The translations under genes were made by a program, and so were the position numbers. 64,000 bases of DNA from Pristionchus mayeri (lineage: Eukaryota; Nematoda; Chromadorea; Rhabditida; Neodiplogasteridae), in contig BTRK01000004.1 of the NCBI GenBank assembly GCA_036245805.1, forward strand, positions 434,001 through 498,000, given 5' to 3'. The number at the start of each line of letters is the position of its first letter. Positions within the stretch are counted from its first letter, which is position 1. Below the pieces are notes generated by a model that worked only from the letters and a program-made list of their open reading frames with translations, was not told the DNA's origin and ran no database searches. Below, piece by piece: positions 43,971 through 54,934 of this stretch.

Positions 43971-44470
43971 TACGAACAATTCCGAGCAATCAATGTCCTC
44001 AGAGGGGGATACAACAGGGATGTGGAAAGAACGAGCTAACTTTTTTCGCTCGTTGACCGTGACCTTTACCGTCACCGCCCCACCAAGTACTCATTTGGAA
44101 TGGGAAATTGATTGTCCTGACTAGATCACACCGGCAAATATGTACGAAGAAGAGATTAGACTCCCTGGACTGAACTAGCCTATCATAGACACTGGCGCCC
44201 CGCAGAACTTGTGTGCCTTGATACGTGAATACCTGTACTATTTTAAAATATTTTCTTTGTGATTTTTTCGCATGCTCTATGTTCGAAAGTTACAATCGAA
44301 TCTTTATTTACTGATCAATTTGGGTAAGAAAAATTATGATTATCCCAAGCTCTCTCTAGTTCGTTGAAATATTTGTCGGCATTTATTTCCTCGCTGAACA
44401 CTTTGTTGGGCGCTGGCATTGGGATCCATGAAATTCTGAAATATTTCTCTGATCAGCTTACTAATTTAGA

Positions 44471-45951
44471 TTATGTCCTAGATGTCCCAGTTTCCACAAA
44501 CTTTTTCCTCAGCCTCATTTGCAATTCTCTCCTCAGTGTTGGCTGTGACATAACGAATATCGCAATGATGGCGGGAACGGATCTGATGAATACTTTAGTA
44601 TGTTTTCCCTTAATGCAGCTCACATTGTATGCAATAAACTTAAGAATGATCCAAATAGCGCTGAGAGATTGGCATCCTGAAATAATTTTGAATATGATAA
44701 TAATCAGTATCGCTTCAACTTTTTCGGAGTAGAAAAAATGGCAGAAAACAGAAACATTCTCAAATAATAAATACGCCAATGTAGCGATCGCGATGTTGTA
44801 CATTGCCTGAAAGAAAACACGAATCTGATATTTGGTCTTCCAACTCTGGTCTCTGGTTTCTGGTCAACTCTTGGTCTTTCAACTCTTAAAAATTCGGAAA
44901 TTTTCCATTATCTGAAATTTATAAGAGAGAGAATACGTTAATGCATTCTCCACCGTCTTTAGATGACTTCTATTTCTCCGATAAATATATATCGATATCT
45001 GCAACAATTAATCAATGTTAGGGTACTGAACTTGGCATACAATTATTCCTGCTGATCCAACAACAGTAATAATAATGCATGTGAGTAACACAGTAAGCAG
45101 AACGTTGATCACAGCACCTGAAGATTCTTGTCATTCTCATTTTTATTATTCTACTCACCCGTTGATACTGAGATAGCAGTGATAGCTGAGATTACAATCG
45201 CTGTAATTGATGTAGCAAGTCTGGTTGACTCCCATTTCTGATCATGTTGATTTTACGAAATACAATTACTTTTCCAACCTCGTAGTCCGCAATGTAAATT
45301 GTGGCGAAAAACCTTTCGATTATCTACAATTATTGGAAATATGAATTGAATGAATGCAACCCCCACAAATCCGACGAACAAGTACACCCCGCAAATGGTC
45401 TCGAAAAGATGAGCGATTGACGCCACGAACAGTAGCGCGAAGTACCCGTCATCTTAGATACATTCATACAAATATTAGTGTCCCTGTATGCTACCTGTTA
45501 TGCTAATGTTACCGCATTCGAACTGATAAAGCACGATTCTGCAACAGGCGAGGATGTAGAAATTAGTGCAGAATGCAATGGTAACTCGCGCGAGATTCGG
45601 GTACATCGAAGATCTCTGAGGTACGCGTGTTTTTATTTGGGTTATCAGATAATCATGAGATAATCTGAACTAGTCGGATTTCCTTTAACGACCTTTAACA
45701 AGCCTAAAAAACCATGTGCAGAAATCTTCAAAATTTAGATGCTGTGAGATGACTTTTCAGTTTAACATTTTTGTCAACTCATTGTTCCGATTTTCTGTCG
45801 AGATATATGATAGGTATCTCCTTACTTGAATACATGCATAGATATACGCGGTAGCAATGACCAATCCGATAATGATAACAACGAATTCAAAGAATGTCAT
45901 GATGTGAATTAGAATGACGCTCACATCCGATTTCAGTTTACTTGGGTCCAT
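44471..45951 (-). CDS. SRE/SRAB-type chemoreceptor, intact
   Basis: Sensory seven-TM receptor. ATG 45951 (MDPSKLKSDV) is homologous to the start of the gene at 42376; an in-frame ATG also occurs upstream (MQNAGRPVLS). Segments: MTFFEFVVIIIGLVIATAYI (TM1), YPNLARVTIAFCTNFYILAC (TM2), LFVASIAHLFETICGVYLFV (TM3), IIERFFATIYIADYEKWES (clan motif), TSITAIVISAITAISVS (TM4), NVLLTVLLTCIIITVVGSAG (TM5), YSLSYKFQIMENFRIFK, IAIATLAYLLFENVSVFCHF (TM6), IWIILKFIAYNVSCIKGKH, and a TM7-tail VPAIIAIFVMSQPTLRREL. It ends at TAA 44471. No stops interrupt the exons. A tandem paralogue lies 2 kb away. Confidence 0.75.
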
Positions 45952-46039
45952 TGTAATTGCGATGTATCTGCGAGATTGATGAAGAAATATTAAGATAGAT
46001 AAAACTGGTCTACCGGCATTCTGCATTCGAGAGATCATT

Positions 46040-46770
46040 ATTGCAGTTGAGGAACATGCCGGTCTTTAAGGAGAGATCTTAGATCTTAGTGGCTGGAAGA
46101 AGGATTGAATATAAAGAACAGAAGATAATTCCATGGAGGCTCGCTTACGTGTGGCTGTTGAGGAAATAGCAATTATTGATGACTAATGGATGTAATACGT
46201 GATATTCCAACACATGATTTGTAATAAATGTATAGCATTGGTTGCAAAGATAATTGTAACACGCCAAACACCTTCGGGATTTTCCTGCTGATGACATTGC
46301 TGGAGATTCGCAACGATTCGTTTCCCGACGATAAATCGATGCGACAATAATTTGTTTTTTTCTCGTATTTTTGATAGATTTTGATCACGAAATGTCCATA
46401 AAAATATAATTGTATTCTTCTGAGCTCACGGCCGTAGATGCCCATACGCCATCACATCAAAGCCCCAGCCATCAGCGTTCTCTTAGGAATATAGTTCTGG
46501 TGAAACCATGCCGCGGCTGGTTGAGGTATTCAACGCCTCGTTTTCGTAGGCAAATTCCCGTCGCTCCGATACCGACCAGAATCATTGGGAGAGATTATTG
46601 ATAAAGCTCAGTGCACATTCCAACAAAGCATTCTAACATTGATGAGAACATTTCAAAGCACAATGGAGAGCAAATAAACACACGGCTAGCACTACCAACG
46701 TTTTCATACCATAATAATAATAATTGGGACTGGTGCAGAATCGCGACAGGCTAAGATCTAATGTAAGATC
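46040..46770. other. Spacer between chemoreceptor and secreted-protein gene
   Basis: It holds the duplicated upstream segment (46190-46270) and otherwise only weak frames such as 46410-46601 plus. No gene is supported. Confidence 0.4.
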
Positions 46771-46771
46771 T

Positions 46772-47600
46772 TTATCGAAGAAAAGGAGATGAATATGCAT
46801 ATTTGAGCTTTCTTCGCATCCTCCGCAGTGCGAGTCGCGTCCGTCTGCCTAGCTCGTTGTTGTTCTCCATCGCAGTTACTATTCTGAGATCACCCTCGAG
46901 TCTCGGAGAGTCGTGCAGCACCGAGTTCATCTGAAAGACGCTTGAGGAGTCGTCAAAAGCGGTTACAGCCAAAGTAAACGGTCTGCCAAAGCGTCCTCGC
47001 TCTCGAGACACAGAGAGAACGCATGGTTACGGGTTGTTTTTATATTTGTGTATATTTTCTTAGTTTATACTGCTGGAATTCACATGCAAAAACAATCCAA
47101 GGAAGCACTTACAAAATGAGCTGTGTATTTGCCGTCTCCAACGGGTAGTGTCTGCGTGTCTTGCTCGTATGCTCGCGAAAAGACGGGCCTGAATAACTGG
47201 TTTGAGGCTCAAACATTGAGTGGGAAATTCGGATTAGTATCGTCTCGTCTCCTATTCGTTCCCAAAAACTGAGATAAATCGAGAAAACGTCTAAACGACT
47301 TTCTAGCTTAGCTTCCACTCACTCTCCACCTATGACTGCAATCGGCAAGTGCGCCCGAAGAACCTCCATGTATGCCCTGAAGCTTGCTAGAATATGAGAG
47401 GTGCTACTACGTCATCGGTGTTCTACAAATTCTCTCGCTACGAGAGAATCTGTTTATTAAAGAGACATGAGCAGAATGTCGAAATGCACGGTAGGTACAC
47501 AGACGCCGATCAGTACCAACCTGTTGATGTCAAACATGTCTTTTGCTCTAATTAGCGATCCTGGCACAAGAATTAGAAGAACAGACAGAACCGCAAACAT
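46772..47600 (-). CDS. Small secreted protein, 145 residues, unrecognised
   Basis: Four exons join in phase: 47521-47600, 47323-47376, 47113-47188 and 46772-46999 (stop TAA 46772-46774). The first exon is a signal peptide (MFAVLSVLLILVPGSLIRA). The mature part has GGEPVFSRAYEQ, LPVGDGKYTAHF and GRPFTLAVTAFDDSSSVFQ, and a very basic C-terminus (RRTRLALRRMRRKLKYA) with several dibasic sites. No cysteines remain after the signal peptide. It resembles no family I know; a processed peptide precursor or surface-binding secreted protein are possibilities. The upstream in-frame ATG at 47681 is disfavoured because the TATA box lies downstream of it. Confidence 0.6.
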
Positions 47601-47632
47601 ATCAGCGGAATGAGCCGCTTGTCCGGCCGGGA

Positions 47633-47643
47633 AATTTATATAC
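47633..47643 (-). promoter_or_regulatory. TATA box of the 145-residue secreted protein gene
   Basis: On the minus strand the sequence GGGTATATAAATTTCCCGG is a near-consensus TATA box centred about 38 bp before the ATG at 47600. With initiation 25-32 bp downstream, the 5' leader would be only about 5-15 bases. Confidence 0.6.
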
Positions 47644-47699
47644 CCTAGCTCCTCCTTGGGAGGCGCACAAAAATCGCACACGCACCCAGCCTTGGTGAC

Positions 47700-48540
47700 G
47701 TAGTGCCCCCGCGTTCTCTATACACTAATGTAGAAAAAGAACACGCCCAAAAGCTTTCGTATTGGTTTGGAAATCCCTCTGGCTCAAAAAAAAAACCATC
47801 TCTTCATTTTTCTCTAGATTGGTTGACTAGCGAAATAGTGTCGAGAATGAACAAGCCTTGGTATTTATTTTGGACCTCTAGTAAGAGGCGATCGATTCCT
47901 CAGATCCAAGAGAACCAAAGGTTTAAAAAATTGAGAGTTTAAAAACAATAATTGAAATGCAAAACCACAACCACACGCAGTCTCGCGACAAGTCCTCTGG
48001 TGTATTCTCTGGACGATATTATACGGTAAAACAATTTGTTCATGCGTGTAAATTCCCGTTATTCTTGGGGTAAACCTGTAAAGAATGCCGTAAAAGTATG
48101 CATTGAGAGTATACGTTTTCAGATTTAAAAAAAATGGTCACTGCGCAAGGTAAAATTATGGAAAGTGACATATCTGGTGTTCATCTATGCCATGAGGACG
48201 TCCGAAAACCGTTTTCAAAAAATCCCCATTTTGATCTTTGAACACACATTCCATCCCTCCTTATCATCTATTGCAGGAAATTAACGATTCTTCGAAAACT
48301 GTCCTCGTTTGGAGCGTCAATTAGCACAAAAGCTGCGCCTATTTTGGCGTACGCAAATCACGTTATTGGCATTGATACCGCTGGTGCTCATTCAGAAAAG
48401 TGTTTGAATAACCATCACAAGTATGAATATCGTTTAAAATTAACAAAGTATATAGCATGTTATGAAATTAAAAGAGGGTGATCATTGTGACTAAATAGGG
48501 CGAAATTATACGATACATATGCTTGGTATTTTTCGAACTT
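47700..48540. other. No supported gene
   Basis: Plus-strand frames at 47703-47942 and about 48270-48478 have no splice partners or domains. The region separates the divergent promoter of the secreted-protein gene from the 3' end of the STR-type receptor. Confidence 0.35.
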
Positions 48541-48543
48541 CAC

Positions 48544-51500
48544 TTAGACAACGGTCGCATTTGCAGCAGTGGAAGAGGGCAGGACGGTCATGAAAACGGT
48601 CGTATCGTTGATCGCTTTCTTCTTTGGCCGGATCATCGACAGAACACCCTCTCGATAGTCCCGGATCACGCAGATGATGAGAAGGGCGTCCCATGCTGGG
48701 AAGCACGCCGTCAGCTGCATGCACGCCCTGGCATGATATTAGGAGGTTGGGTCGGCGATTCGAAATGTGCGGGGGTGAGGTGATTGTCATTATTGACATT
48801 TTAAAAAAATGATGACCAGAGTCGAGTGCCCAGGCACACTGCATTTCTGCGATCTGCAAAGCTAACCTGTCGATAGAGAAGGACGGCAGGTCCAGGAAGG
48901 CGAGGTGATTGACGCCCACGAACATGAGTGGCACGAATGTCTGAAGGCAATTGGACAGTAGCTATTAGCGCCTAGCGGTAGTAGATCGCGTGAGATCCAA
49001 AAATAATCAAATATTTTATCCTTATCCAGTATGTTCAAAGAATAAGTTTTCGTGGGTGAATCTATTGTGAAAATAATGGAGAAGGGAACTTGTTGGTTCT
49101 CATCCGGAGGATTTTATTAGGGTTGGCTATTCGGAGCAGAATTGAGCTATCGCAATCCTCCCCTCGTCAAATTTCGTAATATACCAGGGGGGATTGCGAT
49201 ATCGCAATTCTGCTCCGAATAGTAAATCCTAGTTCTCATCCGACCTAGTATCCGCGCAGTCTCACCTGTGCACACACAGCTATGAGCAGTTTGTACTGTA
49301 ACTTGATCGATGTCTCAGATGCCATCATCGCAGCTTCGGCTCTCACGATGAAATGGTATGTGAGGAGGGCGAGAGTGATCGCGATTGAGAAGGAACCAAT
49401 CATGATGATGTCGAAACCGATCATTGCGATAACCGAACGAGTGCGAATTCCGTCCTCTTCCTCAAGTGGAGAGATGTGCGCATTTGCGAACTGGTCATCT
49501 ACGATTTACGATGAAATATTAGGTTGAATCATAAGTTTTTTCCAATTTTGGAGGTGCAATTCAAAGTCACCTAAAAAGCCGCTCTCAAAATCCTATCAGT
49601 ACATAGGATAATGTAGGGGTATAGTTCACACTTATAATCATATGTTCGAATTGTGCCGTGCTTTTAAATCATTGAAGTAATCGTTCGTTAACCACGATCG
49701 AATTTTTTTACGAAAATTTTGAAAGAGTTGGGCTCGCTGTTTCTTTGCAGGGAAAATAGGCTGGATATCTTCACATACATTATTGAGAAGCCCCTTGAAT
49801 GCTCTTACAAAAAAGTGGTTGAAAGCGGTGCTGGTTTACTCAATCCCAGGATTAGAGAATAGCAAATGAGCCACGTAGAAAATAAATCACACTTGAGTTG
49901 ACACTTTTCCTGCCTTTTGTGTTATAGAGACTGGCTTTTGTATAGGAGCGCTTTAATCTTACCTTATGGAGTAACTTTACCATTCGTGAAATTTGGGACC
50001 TCGCGTCATCCCCTTTTCAAAAATGAGATTTATTGAAAATTCTTGATATTCGCCTCACCGATCAAAATTTTGACTTTTAGTTGTTATTTTTGGAGTACCA
50101 TTTCTGAATTCGCAGGAATCCCATGATGCGAAGCTAATGAGGGATAGTACAAGGGTAGCTGATGCTGATAAACACACAAATGTGGGACTTCCATCTATCA
50201 TCTAATAATGAAGCTTTGAAATACACTGATTTCGATGTGTAAATTTCATCATATAAGTGTTGATGACTGCAACTTGTGATTGTAATGATGAAAGCCCACC
50301 ATAAAGCAAATATAAGCCCCTCATGTAGGAAGCTTTACGATGAGATAGGTTTGATTTCGATAGGCCAGTGTGTGCGGGTGCGCAGTAAACGAAACACATT
50401 TTGGTCATGGCGAACTGAACACGACTCTGAAATTTGCACCTTATTTGACCAGGTCTTCTGTGCCAAATCCGAAGCACATGTATTATTGTGATGTACGTTC
50501 ATCACACTTCACGATAGTGTTTATTATTTTGCCCAATCACGACTCACTGGAAAGATCTAATCTGAGAAAGTCGCAGCTACATTCGTAGCTGCGGATACTT
50601 TGACTTCAAACTATTGGGGTGTCCGGAAAGTTCGTATAATTTTTTGTTTTTATTTTTTATTCAATGCTTTACAATTCTCAGTGACCAATGTATGCCCCCT
50701 TCTTTCTCGCTACCTCCCTCCAGCGATTGGGCAGGGTCTCGATTCCTCTCTTCCAGAATGCGGGTTTCTTCGAGACCGCCCAGTTCACGAAAGCCCTCAC
50801 AACTTCATCTCGATTCTTGAACTTCTTTCCTTTGCAGAAGTCAGAGAGAGAGCGGAAGCAGTGGTAGTCGCATGGGGAGAGATCCGGGGAATACGGTGGA
50901 TGGGGAATCCTCTCGATCTTCAGCTCGTCCATTTTCTTCTGGGTCATCTTCGCTCGATGTGGGCGAGCATTGTCCATCAGAAGAATAATTTTGCCCTGGT
51001 TCAGGAGTCTGGGAGGGACTCTGATCGCGACATCTTCCAGTTGTTCAGAGAAGAGGTCGGCATTGATGCTGGTGCCAGGGGCGAGGATCTCCCAGTAGAT
51101 GGGACCGAGCACTGAGAAGAAGAAGCAGAGGAGTTCCTTCTTTCCGTGCTCTTCCTTCTTCGGGACGGGCGTGGGCTTCTCATCTGCATCCACTCATTGC
51201 AGTCTCCTCACAGGGTTATCGTACGTGATCCACTTCTCATCTGTAGCGATGATGGAATTGACCCATCGAAGATTGGATCTACGATGGAGTAATTCCCGAC
51301 AGACTTGAACACGATTTTTCAGCTGTTCGGGGGAGAGGTCATGGGGAATCACTTGTGGGAGTTTCGGCTTCTTCCCAGATCGATGGAGGATATCGGACAC
51401 CGTTGATCTGGGAGTACCAGTATCCTTCTTCAACTCACGCACACTGGCCATGGGCTTGTGCTTCAGTGTGCGGAGAACGAGAGGCTGATCGAGGGAGGGA

Positions 51501-52900
51501 GGGCGTCCAGAGCGGGGTTGATCATCGAGACCAAACTCCCCTTTCTTGAAGCGGGAGAACCACTTATAGCAGAAGGGTATGGAGGGGGCGTCAGCTCCTT
51601 CCGACTGGGCCAGGGCAGAGTGGGCCTCCTTCACGGATCGGCCAAGACGGTAGTAATGAAGTAAAACTGCTCGGAGGTAGAGATGGGAGTCCATCACAAG
51701 AATCAATGAAGCAACTAGGAGACTGATTAAATCCTCTCACTGCTCAACGTCAGAATGATGCAATACATTGTTGACAAACAGATTGCGCAATCACTGCATT
51801 TGATCGCGAACTGACTTTTTTCCGAAGCATTATACGAACTTTCCGGACACCCCAATATGACCACTAGCCCCTCTCAAGAGGCCTGGACTAAAGTGCGCTA
51901 AAGAGAGCATCCATGCACTAATAATATGTAAATATCAAAATGATAATCAATTAGAACCAAAAACCAGAATATGCGAAACATTTAAAAGTAAAAATTGGAA
52001 AAAACTTATGATTCAACCTGATAGTTCGGAAGTCATCAAATTACTGCTACGAAAGCAAAGTGACGAGTTCGAGATTGCGTTTTTTTAACATCACAATGGA
52101 TAGCAGTGAAATCAGAATAACTAACGAACAGTACTGTGCAAGGGACTTACTGCGAAATTCACGACCTGCCATCCGTCTCTGAGCACTACTCCATATCTCC
52201 GTTCGTACTCCTCGCTTAATAGCATAGTAGTCAGATCATTCAGTCTCCCGCCATGAGAAGATAACAGAGCAGAAACCTAATGATTTTTTTACATTTTTTT
52301 TTGTTTTTTACATTTTTACGATGCGGATGACGAATTGCCCAGAAGCTGAATTGAAGATTAATCTTCACATGTATAGATCTCACCGGAAGAGGAAGTGAAT
52401 ATTCATAAGGGCGAAGGGGACCGTGACACAGGAAGCATAGAAGGCTGTGACGCGCTGCAATTGCTTTTATAAACGTAAAAACGAAAGTTGAGGCATCCAA
52501 GCAAAGAGGGCTTGTATATGGATGATTAGTAGTTGAATACAATGGAGATGCAACAAATGCCCACTCTATCCTCAAATTTGGTATCTGTGACGAGCCCGTA
52601 GCTTCGGTTGAGAATAACTGCATCCTTCAAAGATCACATAATCTATCTTTCTTGGTTAATTTTTAACAAAATAAATAAATAATATAAATAAATAAATAAA
52701 ATAAATAAATAAATAACGGTAAAAATCGCGCTTACAGGTCGAGTTCCGGCGTGCACAAGGCTTAGGAAAATATCAAATGCAGCGAAAGTTGCAAGTAGAT
52801 ATTTGTAAGTTCCGAGCGATTTACGCGAGAAACGACGAATTGCGTAGAGTAGAAGAGAATTTATATGTAATTCTCTTCTACTCTACTCCACCCGCTGCGC
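48544..52900 (-). CDS. STR-type seven-TM chemoreceptor, intron loaded with transposons
   Basis: Sensory receptor on the minus strand. Segments from high to low: 52735-52880 (NSLLLYAIRRFSRKSLGTYK and YLLATFAAFDIFLSLVHAG, the TM1-loop-TM2 pattern with LGxYKYLL typical of STR receptors), 52390-52460 (FYASCVTVPFALMNIHFLF, TM3), 52148-52240 (SEEYERRYG), and 49266-49498 (MIGFDIIMIGSFSIAITLAL, TM5, and SIKLQYKLLIAVCAQ). Then 48867-48940 (TFVPLMFVGVNHLAFLDLPS, TM6) and 48544-48727 (FPAWDALLIICVIRDYREG, TM7 and its hallmark end), with stop TAA at 48544-48546. The 2.6 kb intron 49499-52147 consists almost wholly of a mariner with another mariner inside. The splice phase across that intron does not fit as I read it, so the gene may be damaged there. 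The first coding exon is unclear. Confidence 0.75.
49118..49231. repeat. Small hairpin element in an STR intron
   Basis: TAGGGTTGGCTATTCGGAGC pairs with GCTCCGAATAGTAAATCCTA, and the inner arms GAATTGAGCTATCGCAAT and ATTGCGATATCGCAATTC also pair. It occupies the intron between the TM5 and TM6 exons. Confidence 0.75.
50614..51855 (-). mobile_element. Near-intact mariner transposon, 1242 bp
   Basis: Perfect-looking ends TTGGGGTGTCCGGAAAGTTC and inverted GAACTTTCCGGACACCCCAA are flanked by TA (50612-50613, 51856-51857). It encodes an almost full-length transposase (separate entry) on the minus strand. It is clearly younger than the element it sits in. Confidence 0.95.
50678..51694 (-). pseudogene. 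Mariner transposase with one premature stop
   Basis: The frame of about 338 codons starts at ATG 51692-51694 (MDSHLYLRAVLLHYY) and ends IGH-stop at 50678. The N-terminal helix-turn-helix part has YKWFSRFKKGEFGLDDQPRS (the WFxRFKxG-FxLxDxxRxGRP mariner motif). The catalytic triad is D,D34D: ATDEKWI, LLMDNARPHRA and PPYSPDLSPCDYH, with 34 residues between the second and third Asp. A single TGA at 51194-51196 (RRLQ-stop-VDADEK) stands where the family has Trp, so TGG to TGA explains it. No other lesion was seen. Confidence 0.9.
52665..52720. repeat. AAAT/AATAA microsatellite
   Basis: A run of AAATAAATAAATAA units with small interruptions lies in an intron of the STR-type receptor. Confidence 0.9.
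52847..52891. repeat. Short perfect hairpin at the first STR exon
   Basis: GTAGAGTAGAAGAGAATT pairs with AATTCTCTTCTACTCTAC across an 8-9 bp loop. One arm encodes part of the receptor (NSLLLYA), so half of the inverted repeat is exon and half intron or upstream sequence. Confidence 0.7.
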
Positions 52901-52904
52901 AGAG

Positions 52905-53850
52905 ATCATTTACAGCCGGTTTTCGAAAATAAAAGCGTACCCAGATTGATGTCAAGCATAATTGTAGATATGGACGGCATTGCTTCAGTTGAGAACGATC
53001 GTATATTGGGTTCTGAACAAAGCAAAAATACGATACGTGAGTAGCTCACAAGTATCGTATAGCTAAGCATTGCGTAAAGAACTCCTGTACTGATCAGATT
53101 ATGAAAATGTTAGCTTATTTTCCATATTATAGGAGATCTCGAGTCAATGAAGCTTTTAGGTCGTTCACCAAAGAACGTAGGTGGGAAATCGGATGGTCAA
53201 AATTCAAAAAAAAATTTAAATCTTTCTTTCCATTTTCATATGGTCTGTCGGGTATTTGGGAGTATCACTTCAGGAACAAATACATAATTATTTGAATTTT
53301 GACTAATGGCTTTCGCTTTCCAAGTTCGCATAAGAGTACGAAATTTGGGACATCGTTTCATCATTGTTCAATAATATCTTAATACCGTATCGAAGTAGTG
53401 TCTGGAATGAAGAGCATTTGGCGTCGTTGCTTGAATTATATTGTGTACACTGTCCGGATTACCAATATTCCATTTCAGACGTCTAAATGCTCGAACAAGA
53501 CTTATTCTCGCGTATTCGGTACCATTCGCTGCTTACATACTCGGATATGTATGACATTTTTTAATGTTTTTTAGGCCAGGAGTGCACAAGTCAAAACAAT
53601 TAATTCAATCTTAATGAATTTTCGATAAAATTGCTTAATAAATAAATCGTTAAATTAATTAATTAATTAATTATGCATTGTAATGAAATATTCAGAACAT
53701 TTTGTTTCAATATACCTTGGTTGAAACATGTACACTTTGTTCCCATTTCGATTTCTGAATTTGTTATGCAACTTTGCACAGTTTGAACAATGCGCCATGT
53801 GATCTCAGTCTGCGAATTTCGCAAGAAATGTTCGCGATCATTCCTCCCGC
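52905..53850. other. Spacer with no supported gene
   Basis: AT-rich, with a 64-residue plus-strand frame at 53101-53295 that has no recognisable feature and a run of TTAATTAATTAA at 53655-53672. Confidence 0.4.
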
Positions 53851-53852
53851 CT

Positions 53853-53975
53853 GTTGACGTCTTCGGCCCTGTTTACGCCTTTGTCCCCTCGAGGCGACTT
53901 GCAAGAGATGAAGCAGCTGAGTGGAACGCATGCGTCGAAAACCTCGTGCCTCTCTTTTTTTTTCTTTCGTTCGCG
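53853..53975 (+). promoter_or_regulatory. Conserved upstream block of copy B
   Basis: GTTGACGTCTTCGGCC through GCAAGAGAT (53853-53909) matches the block before copy A at 55 of 57 positions, followed by further islands (CAGCTGAGTGGAAC, CTCGTGCCTCTCT). It lies about 270-390 bp before the ATG at 54243. It can be read as protein in one frame in copy B, but the differences from copy A change residues, so non-coding regulation is more likely. Confidence 0.6.
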
Positions 53976-54242
53976 TCTCTCAGTTATTGAGAACGAGCAG
54001 AGTCATCAGATTCCATTTCGACACGATGTCGTTGATAACTTTTCAGTGATCAACTTGAAGCAGATTTCCAATTGCTCTTTCGGTTATCAGCTTGGATTTC
54101 AGTCTTCTTTCGCGAGTTTAAAAATTAACGAGGAGAGAAAAATCTCAACTGAGAATCAATTGTTGAAGCCACTTGCACATGCCGCGAATTTCGACAAACT
54201 TTCGTGTAAAGGTTCACTCCTAGCCATTCAGCCAAGCGCTTG

Positions 54243-54932
54243 ATGATAGTATCCAAGCAGATGATACGAACTCTCACCAATCGAGTGTGCAATTCCTCTT
54301 TCGTGCCGAGGTCCGACCAGATTAGCGTCCATTCTTCAAGAGCAGCACTTCCCAAGGTTTCCTCTCATAAATTTTCAAATTATTCCTCTGTACTAAGAGT
54401 CAGCGATTTATCGTAATTAATATAAATCGTAATTAATCTCGCTTGAGGCTGCCGAGGATATTTACGAAGAGCGGCAATTGAAAACGTCAGAAGAACTGGA
54501 GCGAGGAAGACTGGCCAGCATCTTTAATCCGGAATCACAACTGACCTGGAACAACACGAAGGTACCTCAGGATCTGTACAATACATTTTCGGGAGTTGAG
54601 CTATGAATTTCATAAAATTGGGTATTTTCAGCCTTGGAAGACTGATCTGGAGAAAACCGACAACCTCCTAGGATGGACTCCGTGATTTATCAAAGCATTT
54701 TTTAATATCATTTTGGACGATCTAAAAAATATGTAAAGACAATTGAAAAGATAAATTTTCCATATATTTTAATTAAATGTATGAAATTCAAAAAAAAATT
54801 AATTAAATCTTTTGCAGGGACAAGGCGATTTCGCCCTCCTCGATGCAGATGACATTCATGTCGAAAGATCATCCGATTGCGAAATCAAATTCGAAATCAA
54901 AGAAATTGTCTCCATTGATAAATGTTTTCTAA
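54243..54932 (+). CDS. Unrecognised 130-residue protein, copy B
   Basis: Exons 54243-54356, 54448-54561, 54632-54681 and 54818-54932 (TAA 54930-54932) splice in phase with donors AAG|GTTTCC, AAG|GTACCT and CC|GTGATT. The protein starts MIVSKQMIRTLTNRVCNSSF, then AAEDIYEERQLKTSEELERG, ASIFNPESQLTWNNTKPW and LLGWTP, and ends with a Lys/Ser-rich tail (KSNSKSKKLSPLINVF). It is the inverted paralogue of copy A. Exon lengths are identical and most nucleotide differences fall at third positions, which argues for selection on both proteins. Function unknown; a basic N-terminus makes a mitochondrial destination possible. Confidence 0.75.
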
Positions 54933-54934
54933 GT

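Larger units (their letters stand above)
49519..52021. mobile_element. Decayed mariner-like element split by a second mariner
   Basis: The ends TTAGGTTGAATCATAAGT and inverted ACTTATGATTCAACCTGA continue with a matching TTTTTTCCAATTTT block; TA lies on both sides (49517-49518, 52022-52023). Removing the inner element (50614-51855 plus its TA duplication) leaves about 1259 bp, the same unit length as the element at 9482-10745. No transposase frame survives. Confidence 0.85.

Noticed and set aside
50600..51115. Long plus-strand open frame of 171 codons
   Set aside because: It is antisense to the mariner transposase, whose minus-strand frame carries the catalytic motifs.
51194..51196. TGA read as Trp or selenocysteine in the transposase
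   Set aside because: Host genes here use TGA as stop and no SECIS-like context was noted; a simple TGG to TGA mutation is enough.
53854..54243. Protein-coding reading of the conserved block upstream of copy B
   Set aside because: The frame overlaps the ATG of copy B, and differences from the copy A block change residues and introduce a stop in at least one of the frames considered, so a regulatory reading is preferred.
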